From Myxococcus eversor (lineage in GTDB: Bacteria > Myxococcota > Myxococcia > Myxococcales > Myxococcaceae), in contig NZ_JAAIXY010000006.1 of NCBI RefSeq assembly GCF_010894455.1, positions 406,292 to 470,291 on the forward strand: DNA of 64,000 nt, read 5' to 3'. The position numbers were made by a program, and so were the translations under genes. Position 1 is the stretch's first letter, and each line of letters starts with the position of its first letter. The notes below the pieces were generated by a model, which was not told the origin of the DNA, ran no database searches, and saw only the letters and a program-made list of their open reading frames with translations. This document shows positions 39,197 through 47,530 of this stretch, one piece after another.

Positions 39197-40780
39197 ATGC
39201 CACGCGCCGCGAACAGGATGCTGGACGTCGACGAGGAAAAGCTCGTCCACCAGTTCCCCGGGCTGGACCGCAAGGCGGTGGGGGCGTTCTTCACGCCCGC
39301 ACCCCTGGTGGAACGCACGCTATCGCTCGCGATGGCGCACCTGGGAGCTGGACCCCTCACGGTGGTGGACCCCGCCTGTGGGGCAGGAGCTTTCTTGTCG
39401 GCGGCCTCGAAACTCTGGCCCGGAGCCCGTCTGTGTGGGCTGGAGCTGGACCCCGCCGTAGCCCGACTCTGTCAGGCTCGAGTCCCGGAAGCCGACGTGC
39501 GCGAAGGCGACACGTTGCGAGGTGGGATGGAACCCATGCTCGCGACGACGCCTCCGGAGCACCGCGAGCTGTGGGTGGGAAATCCCCCCTACAACGGCAC
39601 GTCGCCGGTGCTGAAGGACCCGACGGCCTACGCGAAGCTGCGCGCGCTGTTGCCCCTGGCGCTCCCACCGGGCACCAGCCTGCGGGACGACTTCGCCTTC
39701 TTCCTGCTGGTGGCCGCGCACCGGCTCTCCACGCGGCCCGGCGTGCTCGCCTTCATCACCCCCGCGAGCCTGCTGGACGCCTTCCTCTACGCGCCGCTGC
39801 GCCAGTCGCTGTTGCGCATGCTGACGCTGCGCGAGGTGGTGGACCTGGGGCCCGGCGCCTTCGCGGGCACGCAGGTGCGCACGTGCATCACCGTGTGGTC
39901 CTCGCTTCCGGGCCATGTGGACCCGCCGCGCTTCGAGCGACGCGGCGTCTGGCAGCACTTCACCCCCGAGGCGCCCGAGTGGCGCCTGGCACCCACCACC
40001 CCGGAGGCCAGTGCCTTGGATGCACGTTGGAGCGCGGAAGGCGAACCCCTCACCACCCTGGTGCCCGTGAGCCTGCCAGGGGTGAAGACCCGCTTCGACG
40101 AGCTGCTGGTGGACGCGGACCCGGAGCGCCTGCTGGCGCGCATCCGCGCCTTCGCCGCGTCACCGATGGAGGAGCTGCCGGAGTTCGCGCGGGTGCACGG
40201 CCTGTCGGAGGAGCTTTTGCCCAAGCTGCGCGCGCTCAAGGTGGGCACGCCGCTGGAGGTGGACGCCAAGCACCTGCGGCCCTTCTATCGCTACGGTGGG
40301 GCTCGGCATCGGGGCACGCTGCCGCCGGAGGCTCGCGCGTTCTGCTACCTGGACCGGCGCCTGATTCCCCGGGGAGACCACCGGCTGCGCGGCCCGTATG
40401 ACCCGCACGTCGGCGCGGTGAAGCTCCTCTTCAACGTGCGCGAGCTGCCGCTGTCCGCCGCGCTGCTGGAGGAGGAGGGCTGCGTCCATGACCACCGGCA
40501 CGCGCGCTTCGCGCCCCTGTATGTCCCCAAGCGACTGAGGGACGAGGGGCTGCGCGTCACCCGTTCGTCGACGTCGGCGGAGGAGCTGGGTCCGCTGGTG
40601 CCCAACCTGTCGCCGCGAGGATTGGAGTGGGCGGAGACGCTGGGAGGTCCCCTGCCCGCCTTCCAGGCCATCGTCCGCTTCCTCAATGGACCCGAGGTGC
40701 AGCGCGTCTGGGCTCCGGCCTTCGGAGCGTCACGCGTGGTGCCGGTGCCGTTGCTGGTGCCTCCTCCTGGTCAGGAGTGA
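39197..40780 (+). CDS. Solitary class I N6-adenine DNA methyltransferase
   Basis: 527 aa. GAFFTPAPLVERTLSLA is motif X, VDPACGAGAFL motif I (Asp58), and WVGNPPYNG motif IV with NPPY at 129-132, which methylates the exocyclic amine of adenine. About residues 280-510 form a C-terminal domain with PFYRYGGARHRGTL and a conserved VPKRLRDEGLRVTRSS part, probably for DNA target recognition. Lengthwise it resembles the methyltransferase-specificity part of type IIG enzymes, but there is no N-terminal nuclease motif and no restriction gene nearby. It may act as an orphan regulator methylase or phage-defence remnant. Confidence 0.85.
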   Translation: MPRAANRMLDVDEEKLVHQFPGLDRKAVGAFFTPAPLVERTLSLAMAHLGAGPLTVVDPACGAGAFLSAASKLWPGARLCGLELDPAVARLCQARVPEADVREGDTLRGGMEPMLATTPPEHRELWVGNPPYNGTSPVLKDPTAYAKLRALLPLALPPGTSLRDDFAFFLLVAAHRLSTRPGVLAFITPASLLDAFLYAPLRQSLLRMLTLREVVDLGPGAFAGTQVRTCITVWSSLPGHVDPPRFERRGVWQHFTPEAPEWRLAPTTPEASALDARWSAEGEPLTTLVPVSLPGVKTRFDELLVDADPERLLARIRAFAASPMEELPEFARVHGLSEELLPKLRALKVGTPLEVDAKHLRPFYRYGGARHRGTLPPEARAFCYLDRRLIPRGDHRLRGPYDPHVGAVKLLFNVRELPLSAALLEEEGCVHDHRHARFAPLYVPKRLRDEGLRVTRSSTSAEELGPLVPNLSPRGLEWAETLGGPLPAFQAIVRFLNGPEVQRVWAPAFGASRVVPVPLLVPPPGQE

Positions 40781-40897
40781 GCATTGTGCGTGGCGGGGCC
40801 GCTGCCCGCCCGCACGGTTTCCCTGCGGGCTGCGGAAACAACCGCTAGTGTCCACCTTCGCCAAGCTGCATTCCCTTCAGGAGGAAGGACCTACTTC

Positions 40898-41500
40898 ATG
40901 AAAATCCGTGCGCTGCTGACCGCCACCGTTCTCACCGCCGCTGCTCCCGTGCTGGCCCAGGCCCCCGCGGCCCCGCCGCCCGCCGAGCCCGCGCAGGCGG
41001 CCCCCGCCATGGCGCCCGCGCCCGCGCCCGCGAAGAAGATGATTCCGCCGGGAGAGATGGCGAAGGCGACGGTGAAGGACGCGCAGGGCAAGGACGTGGG
41101 CGAGGTCACCTTCGAGCAGACCAAGCACGGCGTGGTCATCAAGGGCGAGCTGCATGACCTGCCTCCCGGTCAGCATGCCTTCCACATCCACGAGACGGGC
41201 AAGTGCGAGGCGCCGGAGTTCAAGACGGCGGGCAGCCACTTCAACCCGACGAAGAAGGCGCACGGGATGATGGCGCCCAAGGGCAAGCACGTGGGCGACC
41301 TGCCCAACCTCTACGTGGGCCAGGACGGCAAGGTGCAGTTCGACACGTTCTCCCAGAACGGGCTCACCGTGAAGGCGCTGTTCGACAAGGACGGCTCCGC
41401 GGTCGTCATCCACACGAAGGAAGACGACTACCAGACCGACCCCACGGGCGACGCTGGTGGCCGCATCGCGTGCGGTGTGGTGGAGAAGCAGCAGCCGTAA
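40898..41500 (+). CDS. sodC: Periplasmic Cu/Zn superoxide dismutase
   Basis: 200 aa. AGGAGGAAGG precedes the ATG. Signal peptide MKIRALLTATVLTAAAPVLA, then an Ala/Pro-rich linker (about residues 21-50) that could span from the membrane. Cu and Zn ligands are present: HAFHIHETGKC (two His), GSHFNPTKKAHG, and the closing GDAGGRIACGVV whose Cys pairs with the first. VVIHTKEDDY supplies the fourth Cu ligand (His). It dismutates superoxide outside the cytoplasm. A terminator hairpin separates it from the convergent hydrolase. Confidence 0.95.
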   Translation: MKIRALLTATVLTAAAPVLAQAPAAPPPAEPAQAAPAMAPAPAPAKKMIPPGEMAKATVKDAQGKDVGEVTFEQTKHGVVIKGELHDLPPGQHAFHIHETGKCEAPEFKTAGSHFNPTKKAHGMMAPKGKHVGDLPNLYVGQDGKVQFDTFSQNGLTVKALFDKDGSAVVIHTKEDDYQTDPTGDAGGRIACGVVEKQQP

Positions 41501-41521
41501 GCTCGCGGCCTCGTGAGCGCC

Positions 41522-41547
41522 CCCGCCTGGAAGCAACGCCAGGCGGG
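41522..41547. terminator. Bidirectional hairpin between convergent sodC and hydrolase genes
   Basis: CCCGCCTGG (41522-41530) pairs with CCAGGCGGG (41539-41547), a 9-bp perfect stem with an 8-nt loop. It stands 21 nt after sodC and 17 nt after the stop of the opposite gene. Confidence 0.7.
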
Positions 41548-41564
41548 CAGCGCCCGGGCCGAAG

Positions 41565-43154
41565 TCAGTGCACCGGCCGCGCGACAGCGGCGGGGGTCTC
41601 CTTCACGGGCGTGAAGAGCAGGTCCTGGAAGTCGAAGCTGAAGTCGGTGAGCGGCGACACCGGCTGCATCCGCATCTCGCCCACCGTGCCGTCCGGCTTC
41701 AGCGAGAAGGACACGAAGGCATCGGCGTTGAGCGAGCGGTCCTTCCAGCGCGCGACGAAGGTGTCGTATTGCCAGTGCTCCAGCTCGCCCACGAGGCTCG
41801 GCGTCTTGCTGAAGCGCAGCATCAGCTTCTCCGCCTCGCGCGTGAGCGTCACGTCGCCATACCACGCGTCGCGGAACTTCCCCGCATACGCGTCCAGCGG
41901 CAGCGACGGCTTGCTCTCCGTCTTCCGCCCCGCTTGCAGGCCCGCGACCTTCTCCTCCGCCTTGGCCTTCTTCGCGTCGTCGTCCGCCTTGAACGCGGCG
42001 ACCCAGTCCGTCGCGGGCGCGCCCATGAACGCGTCCAGCACCGTCCACACCGGCACCTCCAGCGTGCCGCGCTCCTCCTGGTTCGTCAGCACGACGATGC
42101 CCAGCCCCAGCTCCGGCACCAGCATCACCCGTGAGTAGTAGCCCGGCAGCGCGCCGCCATGGCCCACCAGCTTGTAGCCCCGGTAGTCGCGCAGCGACCA
42201 GCCCAGCCCATACGCCGCGAAGTTCGCGCGCAGCGCCGCCAGGGGCTTGGAGGGCTCGGTGACAGTCATCACCGTCTGCGCCGCCCACATCTCCTTCGAC
42301 TGCGCCTCGCTGAACAGCCGCTTCTTGCCATCGGTGCCCGGAATCACGCCCTGGGCCAGTTGCGTCAGCATCCACTTGGACAAGTCGTTGACGCTGGAGT
42401 TGATGGCCGCCGCGGGCGAGTTGTTCTCGAAGCCCATGGGAGCAATCGCCTTGAGCACACCGTCCGCCTTCGCGTGCGGCGTGGCGACGTTGCCGCTCAC
42501 CCGCAGGGCCTTGAAGAGCGTGCTGCTATCGCGCATGCCCACCGGCACGAAGATGCGCTCGCGCACGAAGTCGCGCCAGTGACGGCCGCTCACCTTCTCG
42601 ATGACCTTGCCCGCCACGAGGTAGAGGATGTTGTCGTACGCGTAGCGGCTGCGGAAGCTCGTTGCCGGGGGGATGTGGCGGAGCTTGGAGACAATCTCGT
42701 CCTCCGTGAAGGTGGACTGCGGGAAGTACAGCAGGTCTCCCGCGCCCAGCCCCAGCCCGCTGCGGTGGACGAGCAAGTCCCGAATCGTCAGCTCACGGGT
42801 GACGTACGCATCATGCATCTGGAACGACGGCAGGTGGTCGACGACGCGGTCATCCCACTGGAGCTTGCCCTCCTCGACGAGCATCGCCAGCGCCGCCGCA
42901 GTGAAGGCCTTGCTGTTGGAGGCGATGCCGAACAGCGTGTCCGCCGTCACCGGCGTCTTGTCTCCGAGCTTGCGCACGCCGTAGCCCTTGGCGAGCACCA
43001 CCTTGCCGTCCTTCACCACGGCCAGGGCCACGCCCGGCACATCGAAGGTCTTCATCGCCTTTTCGATGGTGGCGTCGAAGTCGGCGGGCAGTGATTGCGC
43101 GAAGGCCGGGGACAGCGGCAGGACGACGAGGAGAAGCGCGAGGACGTGACGCAC
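41565..43154 (-). CDS. Secreted serine hydrolase, class C beta-lactamase/PBP fold
   Basis: 529 aa from a GTG start, with GGAG upstream. Signal peptide HVLALLLVVLPLSPAFA. The catalytic triad of the family is present: SxxK as SNSK (about residues 79-82), YxN as YDN in RYAYDNILYL, and the third box as GHGGALPGY. A C-terminal DUF3471-type beta domain (about residues 405-515: LDAYAGKFRDAWYGDVTL) is typical of esterases and D-aminopeptidases of this fold rather than of resistance beta-lactamases. The true substrate is unknown; ester, peptide and lactam are all possible. Confidence 0.9.
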   Translation of the reverse strand: MRHVLALLLVVLPLSPAFAQSLPADFDATIEKAMKTFDVPGVALAVVKDGKVVLAKGYGVRKLGDKTPVTADTLFGIASNSKAFTAAALAMLVEEGKLQWDDRVVDHLPSFQMHDAYVTRELTIRDLLVHRSGLGLGAGDLLYFPQSTFTEDEIVSKLRHIPPATSFRSRYAYDNILYLVAGKVIEKVSGRHWRDFVRERIFVPVGMRDSSTLFKALRVSGNVATPHAKADGVLKAIAPMGFENNSPAAAINSSVNDLSKWMLTQLAQGVIPGTDGKKRLFSEAQSKEMWAAQTVMTVTEPSKPLAALRANFAAYGLGWSLRDYRGYKLVGHGGALPGYYSRVMLVPELGLGIVVLTNQEERGTLEVPVWTVLDAFMGAPATDWVAAFKADDDAKKAKAEEKVAGLQAGRKTESKPSLPLDAYAGKFRDAWYGDVTLTREAEKLMLRFSKTPSLVGELEHWQYDTFVARWKDRSLNADAFVSFSLKPDGTVGEMRMQPVSPLTDFSFDFQDLLFTPVKETPAAVARPVH

Positions 43155-43262
43155 GGGGGCTCCAGGCTCCAGGAAGGGACTTTGGGAGTCCCCTCTCTAT
43201 CGCACCTGGCGAACGCTCCCCAGCAGCCCCTATTCCATGCTCGCGGGCACGCCCCGCGCGAC

Positions 43263-45542
43263 TCAGACGTAGCCGAAGCGGCGCCGCGCGAACCACTCCG
43301 CGCCGAGCAGGCCGATGAGCGCCACGAGGTAGTACCAGCGGTCCCACAGCGGCTGGTCCTTCGCGCGCCCCACCTCCACCACGGGAGGGTCCAACAGCGG
43401 CATGTCCGGCAGCCCGTCTTGAGGCAGCTTGTACGCCTTGCCGCCCGTCACCTTGGCGATCTGCTCCATCAACTCCGGCCGCACGGACGCGTCCGACAGC
43501 TCCGGCCCCACGGCGCGCACCGCCACCGCGTCCTCGCCCTTGCCCAGGTCCGTCTCGCCCTTCTTCGCCGTCGCGAGCAGCTTGTACGGCCCCGGGTCCG
43601 GCGGCGCGAACTCCAGGCGCACCACACCGTCCGGCCCCGTGGCGCCCGTCTGCACCGCCACCGGCTTCTGCGTCGCCACCGAGAACAGCTCCACCCGCAC
43701 CTGCGCGTCCTGCGCGGGCTGGTAGTCCGCGCTGCGCGCCTGCACCACCACGGCCACCGGACGCCCCGGCTCCACCGACGGCGGGTCCGCCGTCACCTTC
43801 AGCGTCGTCAGGTCAGGGTCCCTCACCAGCCACCGAAGCGCATTGCCCCAGAAGCGGTCATACGCGCGGTTGGGCGAGCCATCCCGGTGCGCGGCGAAGG
43901 CCCAGTACCACGACGCATCCGTGGCCATGACCAACGCCCGGCCCCGGCCGTAGTCCCAGACGGCGACGAGCGGCGCGTTCTTCCCGTTCGCCGTGAGATG
44001 CGGATGCTCCAGCAACACGGTGGCGCCAGGGCGCGCGTACGTGAGGTTGGCGCCCGGAATCGGCGGCAGCTCGCCCCACGCGGCCTCGGTGCTGGACGCG
44101 CCGGAGCCGATGGCCGTCACCGGGTGGCGCAGGCCCTCCGGCGTCAGGCGCGCGGTGAAGGGCTCCACGTTGGCGGGGCCCGCGGCGGCCACGGGCAGGG
44201 CCTCCATCAGCGTGGGCATGGTGGCCCGGCCTTCACCCAGCACGCTGTCGCCGCCAATCATCACGAAGGCGCCGCCGTTGTGGATGTAGCGCTCCAGGTT
44301 GCGCTCGTACTCGGCGATGGAGAGCGATGGGTCCGCGTGCCCGAAGTTCTGGAAGATGACGACGTCGAAGGTGTCCAGCTTCGTGTCGAAAATCTCCTCC
44401 ATGGGGAACGGGATGAGGGACAGCTCGCGCTCGTTCACCACACCCGGGTCATCCGACAGCGTGCGCAGGATGTAGAACGAGATGAGGTCCACGTTGGCGT
44501 CCTGCTTCAACAGGCCGCGCAGGTAGCGCTCGTCCCAGGACGGCCGGCCCACCACCAGCAGCACGCGCACCCTGTCTCTGATGACCTTCAGCGTGAAGGA
44601 GCGGCTGTTGTTGTCCGTCACCGCCTCGTCCGGGAAGGTGGGCACCGTCACCGTGTAGACGAAGCGGCCCGTCTGGTCCGGCGTGAAGGTGAAGGACACC
44701 GGCTTCACGTCGTCGTTGGTCTCCAGGCGCACCGTCTTGCTCGCCACCGTCTTGCCCTCCTGGCTGAGCACGACGGGAATCTCCTTGCCCCGGAAGCCGC
44801 GGCCGTGAATCTCCGCCTCCACCGTGAGCGAGTTGCGCACGAAGGCGAAGTCATCCACCTTCAATCCTTCAATCGCCAGGTCCTTCAGCGCCTCCTGGCC
44901 CACGGTGAAAGTGGAGACGGGAACGCCCAGGTCCGCCAGCGCCGCGCGCGCACGGCCCACCACGCCCGCCTTCAACTCCGTGTTGTCCGCGCCATCGCTG
45001 AACAGCAGCACGCCCGACAGCTTGCGCGCGCCCTGCCCCGCGCCCGCCGCCGCACGCAGCGCGGCCAGCAGGTCCGTGGAGCCCGCGCGAGGCGGCTCCT
45101 TGGCCAGCGACGCGGGAGTTATCGGCGCCAGCTCCGGGTCGAACCCGTACATCTCCACCGTGAAGCGGTCCTGGAGTCCCGCGAGCGCCGGAGAGGCCTT
45201 CTCCAGGAACGTGGCCACCTCCGCCGCGCGCGTGGGGCCTCCGGGCTCCGAGGGGAAACCCATGGACGCGGAGCGGTCCACCAGCACCGCGACGCGGTTC
45301 TTCATCCGCGCCACCTGCAGATGGCGGATGCCGGGCTCCAGCAGGAAGAAGAGCGCGGCCACGCCCGCGCCCACGCGCAGCGCCCACAGCAGGACGCGAC
45401 GTCCGCGCGAGGGCTCGCGACGCACGCCCCAGGCGGCCAGCGCCACTCCCAGGAGCAACCCGAGCGCGAGGAACACCAGCGCCCACGAAGGCAGGGGAGA
45501 GAGGCTGACGAGCTTCCAGGCGTTGAAGGTGGGGGAATTCAT
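43263..45542 (-). CDS. Membrane-anchored VWA/glutamine-amidotransferase-like protein
   Basis: 759 aa. Two N-terminal helices (WALVFLALGLLLGVALAAWG and LLWALRVGAGVAALFFLLEP), then a von Willebrand A domain with the MIDAS site VLVDRSASMG. Beta-sandwich parts follow, then a class I amidotransferase-like fold (FDVVIFQNFG, YIHNGGAFVMIGGDS), and a final helix (WYYLVALIGLLGAEWF) before the basic end. This architecture belongs to the conserved cluster MoxR-DUF58-VWA-DUF4159 of unknown envelope function. Only the DUF4159 gene is next to it here. Start at 45542 is supported by the N-terminal helix order. Confidence 0.85.
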   Translation of the reverse strand: MNSPTFNAWKLVSLSPLPSWALVFLALGLLLGVALAAWGVRREPSRGRRVLLWALRVGAGVAALFFLLEPGIRHLQVARMKNRVAVLVDRSASMGFPSEPGGPTRAAEVATFLEKASPALAGLQDRFTVEMYGFDPELAPITPASLAKEPPRAGSTDLLAALRAAAGAGQGARKLSGVLLFSDGADNTELKAGVVGRARAALADLGVPVSTFTVGQEALKDLAIEGLKVDDFAFVRNSLTVEAEIHGRGFRGKEIPVVLSQEGKTVASKTVRLETNDDVKPVSFTFTPDQTGRFVYTVTVPTFPDEAVTDNNSRSFTLKVIRDRVRVLLVVGRPSWDERYLRGLLKQDANVDLISFYILRTLSDDPGVVNERELSLIPFPMEEIFDTKLDTFDVVIFQNFGHADPSLSIAEYERNLERYIHNGGAFVMIGGDSVLGEGRATMPTLMEALPVAAAGPANVEPFTARLTPEGLRHPVTAIGSGASSTEAAWGELPPIPGANLTYARPGATVLLEHPHLTANGKNAPLVAVWDYGRGRALVMATDASWYWAFAAHRDGSPNRAYDRFWGNALRWLVRDPDLTTLKVTADPPSVEPGRPVAVVVQARSADYQPAQDAQVRVELFSVATQKPVAVQTGATGPDGVVRLEFAPPDPGPYKLLATAKKGETDLGKGEDAVAVRAVGPELSDASVRPELMEQIAKVTGGKAYKLPQDGLPDMPLLDPPVVEVGRAKDQPLWDRWYYLVALIGLLGAEWFARRRFGYV

Positions 45543-45569
45543 CCAGGCTCTTGGCGTAGGGCCGGTGCT

Positions 45570-46337
45570 TCAGCGCCGCTTGTTGAGGATGAGCTGCAGG
45601 TGGACGGCGTCGTCCTTGTAGTCCAGGCAGAGGGCGTACATGCACACGTTGATGCCCAGCCGCACCGCCAACTCCCGCTGCGGCTCGCCGCCGGGGCTCA
45701 CGTCGAATTCGTAGTCCCCGGACTCGTTGCGGCTCCAGGCCCCGGCCACGTCGTTCTGCGTGTAGAGCACCGCCGCGCGCTTGCCCAGGTTGGCCGCCAT
45801 CATCTGCGGCTTGTTGAGCAGCCGGCCCGGCGCCGCGTCCAGCAGGAAGAAGGACTTGAACACCACGTGTCCGGAGGGGACTTCCGCCAGCGGACTCTGC
45901 GGCAGCACGCGCGCCATCTCCCGACGGAAGCTGGCGTCGAAGCCGTCCCCATCGCTGCCGTCGTTGGCGTCCGCGAGCATGAAGCCGCCATACGTCAGGT
46001 AGCGCCGGAGGTTCGCGACCTCCGCGTCGTTGAGCGGGGGGAAGCCGCCGTCGCCGCCGAAGTAGAGGAAGGGGTACTCGAAGAGGTCGGGGCTGCTCAG
46101 CGCGAAGGGCCGCGCGTCCGGCACCACTTCGACGGACGTGCGCCGCTGCAGCTCCCAGGCGATGCGCCGCAGGCCGGACAGCCGCGAGTCCCAGCGGCCG
46201 CCGTGCTTCGCCACCGCGGGGATGAAGCGATTCTTCTCGCCGAACGCGTGCGCACGCCCCGCCAGCAGCGGAGCAAGCGCGGCGGAGCCGAGCAGGAGGT
46301 TTCGACGGGTCAGACGCCGCGCGGACATAGAGCGCAT
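45570..46337 (-). CDS. DUF4159 protein with twin-arginine signal
   Basis: 255 aa. ARRLTRRNLLLGSAALAPLLAG is a Tat signal (RRxxLL), so the folded protein is exported. The rest matches DUF4159: YPFLYFGGDGGFPPLNDAEV, LRRYLTYGGFMLADAND, and the closing QRELAVRLGINVCMYALCLD then LILNKRR. The family has a flavodoxin/amidotransferase-like fold. A second ATG at 46328 is an equally possible start. The VWA gene follows after 27 nt in the same operon. Confidence 0.85.
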   Translation of the reverse strand: MRSMSARRLTRRNLLLGSAALAPLLAGRAHAFGEKNRFIPAVAKHGGRWDSRLSGLRRIAWELQRRTSVEVVPDARPFALSSPDLFEYPFLYFGGDGGFPPLNDAEVANLRRYLTYGGFMLADANDGSDGDGFDASFRREMARVLPQSPLAEVPSGHVVFKSFFLLDAAPGRLLNKPQMMAANLGKRAAVLYTQNDVAGAWSRNESGDYEFDVSPGGEPQRELAVRLGINVCMYALCLDYKDDAVHLQLILNKRR

Positions 46338-46385
46338 CTATATACCGTCGACGGGTGCTCGCATTCCCCGGTATAGAGCGGGCCC
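46338..46385. promoter_or_regulatory. Divergent promoter region with TATA-like -10 boxes
   Basis: 48 bp separate two divergent starts. TCTATATACCG (46337-46347) and CGGTATAGAGC (46370-46380) form an imperfect inverted repeat, and each arm reads as a -10 box (TATAGA type) for the gene facing outward. Each -10 is within 10 bp of a start codon, so leaderless or nearly leaderless messages are possible. Confidence 0.45.
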
Positions 46386-46649
46386 ATGGCAAAAGGCGGA
46401 CAGACGCCCGAGCAGCCCGGCTCTCCCGAGGTCCGGGCGGCCTGGGCTCGCAAGGAGGCCGGAGACGTCGCCGGAGCACGGCGCGACGCCGAGCGTCTGC
46501 TGGCGGGCAGTCTCAGCCCGGAGGACCGGGCCGAGGCCGAGGCACTGCTGCGCCACACCTCCACCCCGAAGGCCCTCTACGGCTTCGCCCTGCTCGCCGC
46601 CGCCGTCTTCGTGCTGCTGCTGCTATTGGCCTTGACCCGCTACGCTTAA
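46386..46649 (+). CDS. Small single-helix membrane protein
   Basis: 87 aa. Residues 15-56 form a helical hairpin of the TPR kind (AWARKEAGDVAGARRDAERL, then SPEDRAEAEALLRHT). Residues 63-84 are one membrane helix (LYGFALLAAAVFVLLLLLAL), giving a tail-anchored protein with a cytoplasmic N-terminus. Function unknown. Divergent from the DUF4159 operon. Confidence 0.72.
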   Translation: MAKGGQTPEQPGSPEVRAAWARKEAGDVAGARRDAERLLAGSLSPEDRAEAEALLRHTSTPKALYGFALLAAAVFVLLLLLALTRYA

Positions 46650-46723
46650 GCTACATCGTCGGCGCCCTCGTGCCCCTCAAGGGGGCCAACGTCGGGTACG
46701 CCGCAATGCAAGGAGTTGGAGCC

Positions 46724-47434
46724 ATGGAAGGCCTCCTTCAGGCCCTCAAGGCCTATCAGGAGCTCAACCCGTCGGGCTGGGTCGGCATCTACCGCCTGCT
46801 GCCCATGTGGGCGGGCATCGTCTGCTGTGTCGCCGGGGTGACGCTCCTTTTGGTGGGCGGAGGCCCCCGGGTATTCCGGGTGCTGGCCGGGCCCATCGGC
46901 GCGCTCCTGGGGCTGGTGTGGACGGGCGCCATCACCGCGAAGCTGGGCCTGCCAGACCTGGACCCGCGCGCGCCCTCCATCGTCGCGGCGGTGCTCCTGG
47001 CGCTGGGCTTCCTGTTTCCGCCCGCAATCACCTTCGTGGGACTGGGCGTACCGCTGGGCCTGTTGGCCGGGCAGATCGCCGGGCCACAGGACTTCCTGCT
47101 CGGCTTCGCGCCGGGGTTCATCATCGGCGGCCTGGTGGGCGCGCTCCTGCACCGGGTGGTCAGCGCCCTGGTGGCCTCCGCGGTGGGCGGGTGGGTGCTC
47201 GTCATCGGCGCGCTGGCGGCGCTGCACCAGTTCGGCGGGCTGGTGGCCGCCGTGGCCAGCAGGCCCTGGGGCGTCATCATCGCCGCCGGCCTGTTCGCCA
47301 TCGCCGGCGCCGTCTATCAGCTCGCCATGCGGGCCTCGCCCGAAGAGGCCGAGAAGCAGCGCGCGGAGAAGGAGCGCCTCAAGCTCCGGCAGGCGGAGCA
47401 GCGGGCGCTCGAGAAACGTTGGGGGGTCAAGTAG
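46724..47434 (+). CDS. Polytopic membrane protein of unknown function
   Basis: 236 aa from the ATG at 46724, with AAGGAG 8 nt before it. The reading frame continues upstream without a ribosome site. Seven to eight hydrophobic segments, Gly/Leu/Val-rich (for example RVLAGPIGALLGLVWTGAIT and GFAPGFIIGGLVGALLHRVV), suggest a DUF4203-like bundle. The last 45 residues are a charged coiled coil (EEAEKQRAEKERLKLRQAEQ). No transporter motif. Confidence 0.7.
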   Translation: MEGLLQALKAYQELNPSGWVGIYRLLPMWAGIVCCVAGVTLLLVGGGPRVFRVLAGPIGALLGLVWTGAITAKLGLPDLDPRAPSIVAAVLLALGFLFPPAITFVGLGVPLGLLAGQIAGPQDFLLGFAPGFIIGGLVGALLHRVVSALVASAVGGWVLVIGALAALHQFGGLVAAVASRPWGVIIAAGLFAIAGAVYQLAMRASPEEAEKQRAEKERLKLRQAEQRALEKRWGVK

Positions 47435-47530
47435 ACGACCTCCTCCGGGCGCCGGCCGCGCTTTACCTCCAGCGTCGTGGCGCGTACATTCCGCCGCCTT
47501 TCCCCCCAGAATTCTCCCCCCAAAGGATTG

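Noticed and set aside
41565..43154. Beta-lactam resistance gene
   Set aside because: The fold is right, but the DUF3471 tail and SNSK/YDN context fit esterase or peptidase relatives better than AmpC.
43095..46376. 1093-codon plus-strand frame
   Set aside because: Shadow of the hydrolase, VWA and DUF4159 genes; composition dominated by Arg, His and Gln, no motif.
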